NCBI GenBank assembly: GCA_017470145.1
Contig: JAFUFB010000020.1
Location: 26,536 to 90,535, forward strand
Source: Clostridia bacterium
Lineage (GTDB): Bacteria > Bacillota > Clostridia > Christensenellales > Aristaeellaceae
Direction of reading: 5' to 3'
DNA: 64,000 nt
Positions within the stretch are counted from its first letter, which is position 1; every line of letters starts with the position of its first letter. Shown piece by piece: positions 61,362 to 64,000 of the stretch. The position numbers and the translations under genes are program-made. The notes under the pieces are model-generated. The model did not search any database. It saw nothing but the letters and a program-made list of their open reading frames with translations, and was not told the origin of the DNA.

Positions 61362-62427
61362 CTTTGTCACACACCTCCGTCCAGAGCTTCCGCAGTTCTG
61401 GGTCTTTGTCACGCAGGACATACTTTACCGCGTCCATGGCGGTTTCCCCAAGAAGATCATGGGCGTTGGTTGTTTCCGATTCGCGCACGTATTTCACCTG
61501 GTTCGCCGCATAGTTGGGCGCGGCGTCAAAGGCAACGGCCAGGCGCTTTGCTGTCCTGAGAGATTCTTCCGCGCCTTTCCGATCGCCGGACTTGTACTGA
61601 AAGACTGCCAGGAAGACGTCGAAGACCACGATCATTTTCACGATAAAGTCCGGCTCATTCGTCTTTTTCAGTCCTTTTAGGGTGGGGATGATCCAGCGCA
61701 TCATCTCCATGCCGGACGCATTGTCATTCTTTACATCAAACAGCATCGCGTAACCGATCCCAAGCTGTATGAGCCGGCTGATCTCCCGCAGAAGCCCATC
61801 TTCCAGAAAATCGTTTGCTTCCTCCGGATCCCCGCCGTGGGACAGCAGCATGATCCCGATCCTGTCATTAAAGATCGCGCCGGGGTTATATGCTTTCATC
61901 AGCTCCAGTGCCTTGTCCGTTTCGCCCAGCATCTCGTACATCTCCGCGATCATGCCGCAAATCCAGGATTCGCTCACCCGGGAATCCGTGCACTGGGACA
62001 CCAGCAGGCGCGCATTGTTCAGCAGTTCAATGGCCCGACGAAGCCAGGGCCCCTTTCTTGTCCCCGCCCCAAAGGTATAATACAGGTTCGCGGCGGCAAA
62101 CACTACATCGAAGGAATGCGGATACTTCATGATCGCCTTTTCCGCCTCCGAAAGCGCATCGTAGTCCCGTCTGCGGCTTGCCTGCCGCAGACGCTCCACA
62201 GTTGCGTTCAGCTGGTTGTCCTTCATTCTGTACCCCAGCAGCGCGTCCACGGAAACGTCGAAGAAATCCGCCATCTCCATGATCAGCCGCAGTTCGGGCA
62301 GGGAGGATCTGGATTCCCACTTATACACCGCGCCGACGGATACCCCCAGCACCTCCGCCAGCTGCTCCTGGGTCAGACCCCGCTGTTTCCGGTATGCCCG
62401 GATGTTTTCCGCAATTCTGGTTTCCAT
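61354..62427 (-). CDS. XRE-family regulator with TPR-like C-domain
   Basis: Residues about 5-62 are a Cro/cI-type helix-turn-helix (IRAYRKQRGLTQEQLAEVLG, VSVGAVYKWESRSSLPE). About 290 residues of TPR-like helices follow (AELNNARLLVSQC-like repeats). This architecture resembles Rgg/PlcR-type peptide-sensing regulators, but the inducer is unknown. As first gene of the ten-gene unit it probably controls it. A TATAAT (62457-62462, minus) lies 30 bases upstream; its -35 is weak. Confidence 0.85.
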   Translation of the reverse strand: METRIAENIRAYRKQRGLTQEQLAEVLGVSVGAVYKWESRSSLPELRLIMEMADFFDVSVDALLGYRMKDNQLNATVERLRQASRRRDYDALSEAEKAIMKYPHSFDVVFAAANLYYTFGAGTRKGPWLRRAIELLNNARLLVSQCTDSRVSESWICGMIAEMYEMLGETDKALELMKAYNPGAIFNDRIGIMLLSHGGDPEEANDFLEDGLLREISRLIQLGIGYAMLFDVKNDNASGMEMMRWIIPTLKGLKKTNEPDFIVKMIVVFDVFLAVFQYKSGDRKGAEESLRTAKRLAVAFDAAPNYAANQVKYVRESETTNAHDLLGETAMDAVKYVLRDKDPELRKLWTEVCDKDE

Positions 62428-62667
62428 CTCCCTGCCTCCTCCATATGGATAGAAACATTATACGGCAGATATGCAGTGTAATAAAGATACCGTCATTATA
62501 ATTTTACGGGATATATTTATACCGCTGGTATGGTTTTGCAATTCATGGTCTTTTCTTTTTTTCATGCACTCAAAATAACAAGAACATCGTCTCAGCGCTT
62601 GAATGCAGGGCAAAGGTCGGCGCAACCATAGGTTGCACAGGTTTGAAAAAGCGCAATTGCAGGTTTG

Positions 62668-62696
62668 TTGAGAAAAAGGACGGCATCTGGTAATCT
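62668..62696 (+). promoter_or_regulatory. Promoter of the XRE/GyrI-like gene
   Basis: TTGAGA (62668-62673) and TAATCT (62691-62696) are 17 bases apart, 66 bases before the ATG. The 334-base gap between this gene and the divergent XRE regulator otherwise holds AT-rich sequence with no frame. Confidence 0.5.
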
Positions 62697-62761
62697 GTTC
62701 ATGCACCGCAGAGCAGCAGACCTTTTCAAGAGAAATCAAAACAATTCAAAGGAGGATTACC

Positions 62762-63430
62762 ATGAGCTTTGGCAAAAATCTTCAGTACCTGCGTCAGCTC
62801 AGCGCGGGCATGACACAGGAGGCATTGGCGGAAAGGCTGAATGTAAGCCGCCAGACGATCTCAAAATGGGAAATGGACGCGGCAAATCCCGAAATGGACA
62901 AAGCGCTTGAACTCTGCAAGGTGTTCAACTGCACCCTGGATCATCTTTTCAGGGAGGAAATGGATCGGCACAGCAGCGTTTACTCGAATCTTCGGGTCGA
63001 AATGGTCCCCGGGTTCAGGTATGTGGAGCATACTGTCATCAGCACCGAGCCTGAAGCTGACGCCTTGGACAGGGTATTCAAATATGCGAAAGCTCACGGG
63101 GATGAGCATCCGAAAGTGATCGGTTGGGATTCTCCCCGGCTGTCCGTCGAGCAGATCAATGTTTTCAGGATGCACGGATACACAGCAGCATGGATCCTGC
63201 CGGAAGGCATCCATCCTGAAGAGCTCGAAGTCAAAGCACAGTCCGGGCACAAGTATGCGGCGATCCACATCGACCGGCCCTTTGACAGTCCCTTTTCCAC
63301 GATCCCGGGAGCGTATCATACACTGGGGGATTATATGAGAACCAACGGACTGATCCATGTGAAAGACGAAGTCATTCCGTGCTTTGAAACGGATGGAGAG
63401 AGCATGGATGTCTACATGGCCTGCAGGTAA
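62762..63430 (+). CDS. XRE-family regulator with GyrI-like effector domain
   Basis: The 222-residue product starts MSFGKNLQYLRQLSAGMTQE after CAAAGGAGGATTACC. Residues 5-60 are a helix-turn-helix (LAERLNVSRQTISKWEMD). The remainder is an AraC-effector/GyrI-like domain (VSTEPEADALDRVFKY, YAAIHIDRPFDSPF, DVYMAC). Such proteins sense small drug-like molecules. Divergent from the ten-gene unit, it is a plausible co-regulator, though its own target may be itself. Confidence 0.87.
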   Translation: MSFGKNLQYLRQLSAGMTQEALAERLNVSRQTISKWEMDAANPEMDKALELCKVFNCTLDHLFREEMDRHSSVYSNLRVEMVPGFRYVEHTVISTEPEADALDRVFKYAKAHGDEHPKVIGWDSPRLSVEQINVFRMHGYTAAWILPEGIHPEELEVKAQSGHKYAAIHIDRPFDSPFSTIPGAYHTLGDYMRTNGLIHVKDEVIPCFETDGESMDVYMACR

Positions 63431-63486
63431 AGAACCGTCATTTCTCGTGGCAACGGTAAAAACTCCAATGTACTGTCATAAAAGGC

Positions 63487-63533
63487 ATCACGGCCAGGGC
63501 TAACTTCTACCCTGGCCGTGATATTGTTTTCTT
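63487..63533 (+). terminator. Terminator of the XRE/GyrI-like gene
   Basis: ATCACGGCCAGGG pairs perfectly with CCCTGGCCGTGAT across a 10-base loop, followed by ATTGTTTTCTT. It is 56 bases after the stop codon. Confidence 0.88.
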
Positions 63534-63621
63534 ACCTGATTACGAGTTTCATGCCTCCGGCACCCCTGATCATCGCCTGAGGAGAAAGGCATCATTGGCT
63601 TGCTCTTTTCATGGCGATTCT

Positions 63622-64000
63622 TTACTGGGAATGCTTTAACTCTTTTCTCAGTTTACCAATAGCTTCATCCTCTGTTCTCTTTGCCCGGCTCTCAGACAGA
63701 TGATAGATCCTGCCCATTTCCACCAAAGATTTATATACATCGTCATCAAAACCATATCTGCAAATAATCCAGGCATGAAGGCGCGGAGAAAGCGAACGGA
63801 TCGCAGCGTACAGCTCCTCCAATTGTTCTTTCCGAATGTATATGGTCTCCGGGTCGGCGTCATAGGAACTGGGCAGTCGGCTTCCCATCCTGTCTATGGA
63901 CAAATCTGCATCACCGTCATTGCCGTCATCTGTAGCAGTCCGTGACTCGTCCAAGGGTGTCAGCACCATATTGGGCTCATCCGTACGGATGGCGTCAACG
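63622..64000 (-). CDS. Sigma-70 family protein, C-terminal part (partial, runs off right edge)
   Basis: The frame is open to the window edge; 125 codons are visible. The C-terminal part LYAAIRSLSPRLHAWIICRY, then GFDDDVYKSLVEMGRIYHLS and ESRAKRTEDEAIGKLRKE, is sigma region 4-like, and SIDRMGSRLPSSYDADPET resembles the region 3-4 linker. It may belong to an integrated element or be an alternative sigma factor. An internal ATG at 63969 is not a safe start. Confidence 0.75.
   Translation of the reverse strand, partial: VDAIRTDEPNMVLTPLDESRTATDDGNDGDADLSIDRMGSRLPSSYDADPETIYIRKEQLEELYAAIRSLSPRLHAWIICRYGFDDDVYKSLVEMGRIYHLSESRAKRTEDEAIGKLRKELKHSQ

Overview
The window looks like a stretch of chromosome from a low-redundancy, GC-rich member of the Bacillota (Clostridia). 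The evidence is the rpsP-operon order ylxM-ffh-rpsP-khpA-rimM-trmD, strong AGGAGG ribosome binding sites, sigma-A type promoters, a FeoA-FeoB fusion, a TnpV protein and a BlaI-family repressor. Several secreted proteins carry PG_binding_1 repeats. The exact family cannot be fixed by reading alone.

Bases 1-5,860 are a decayed accessory region. It holds a partial YfbK-like von Willebrand protein at the left edge, remnants of a membrane protein and of an alpha/beta hydrolase, an intact DUF1848-DUF523 pair, a headless SH3-like gene, an AT-rich DUF234-type ATPase framed by 31-bp inverted repeats, and a metallophosphoesterase with an internal deletion. Bases 5,850-17,530 mix small enzymes (a TIGR00027-like methyltransferase, a hotdog thioesterase, an aldo/keto reductase, SRAP, two GNATs) with an iron uptake operon (FeoAB fusion, FeoB-associated Cys-rich peptide, HMA chaperone) and a second DUF234-type ATPase.

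Bases 17,600-53,700 are largely core genome. Central metabolism is represented by pgi, pfkA, citrate synthase, apt and deoC. DNA metabolism has recQ, holA, comEC and a giant SNF2/SWIM ATPase. Translation and secretion have ylxM, ffh, rpsP, khpA, rimM, trmD, tgt, a RluA-type pseudouridine synthase and ileS. Cell-envelope genes include a VanY-like carboxypeptidase and two other secreted proteins. Most genes from 27,971 to 53,358 lie on the minus strand in long co-directional runs. Their gaps hold four copies of a modular GC-rich repeat and two clusters of short CCCCGC hairpins. A tRNA-Ala(CGC) with its own promoter and terminator closes this part.

Bases 53,750-64,000 are accessory again. A BlaI/MecI-type repressor and a TnpV protein both have dyads at their promoters. 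They are followed by a tightly packed ten-gene minus-strand operon (54,808-62,427). It runs from an XRE regulator through a Cys-rich KTR protein, a P-loop kinase, a GNAT/serine-hydrolase fusion, two SAM methyltransferases, an alpha-helical-toroid-like protein and a cytidine-deaminase-like enzyme to an APH-type phosphotransferase. This looks like a small-molecule modification or resistance island and is the best candidate for an undescribed system here. A divergent XRE/GyrI-like regulator and the C-terminal half of a sigma-70 family protein end the window.
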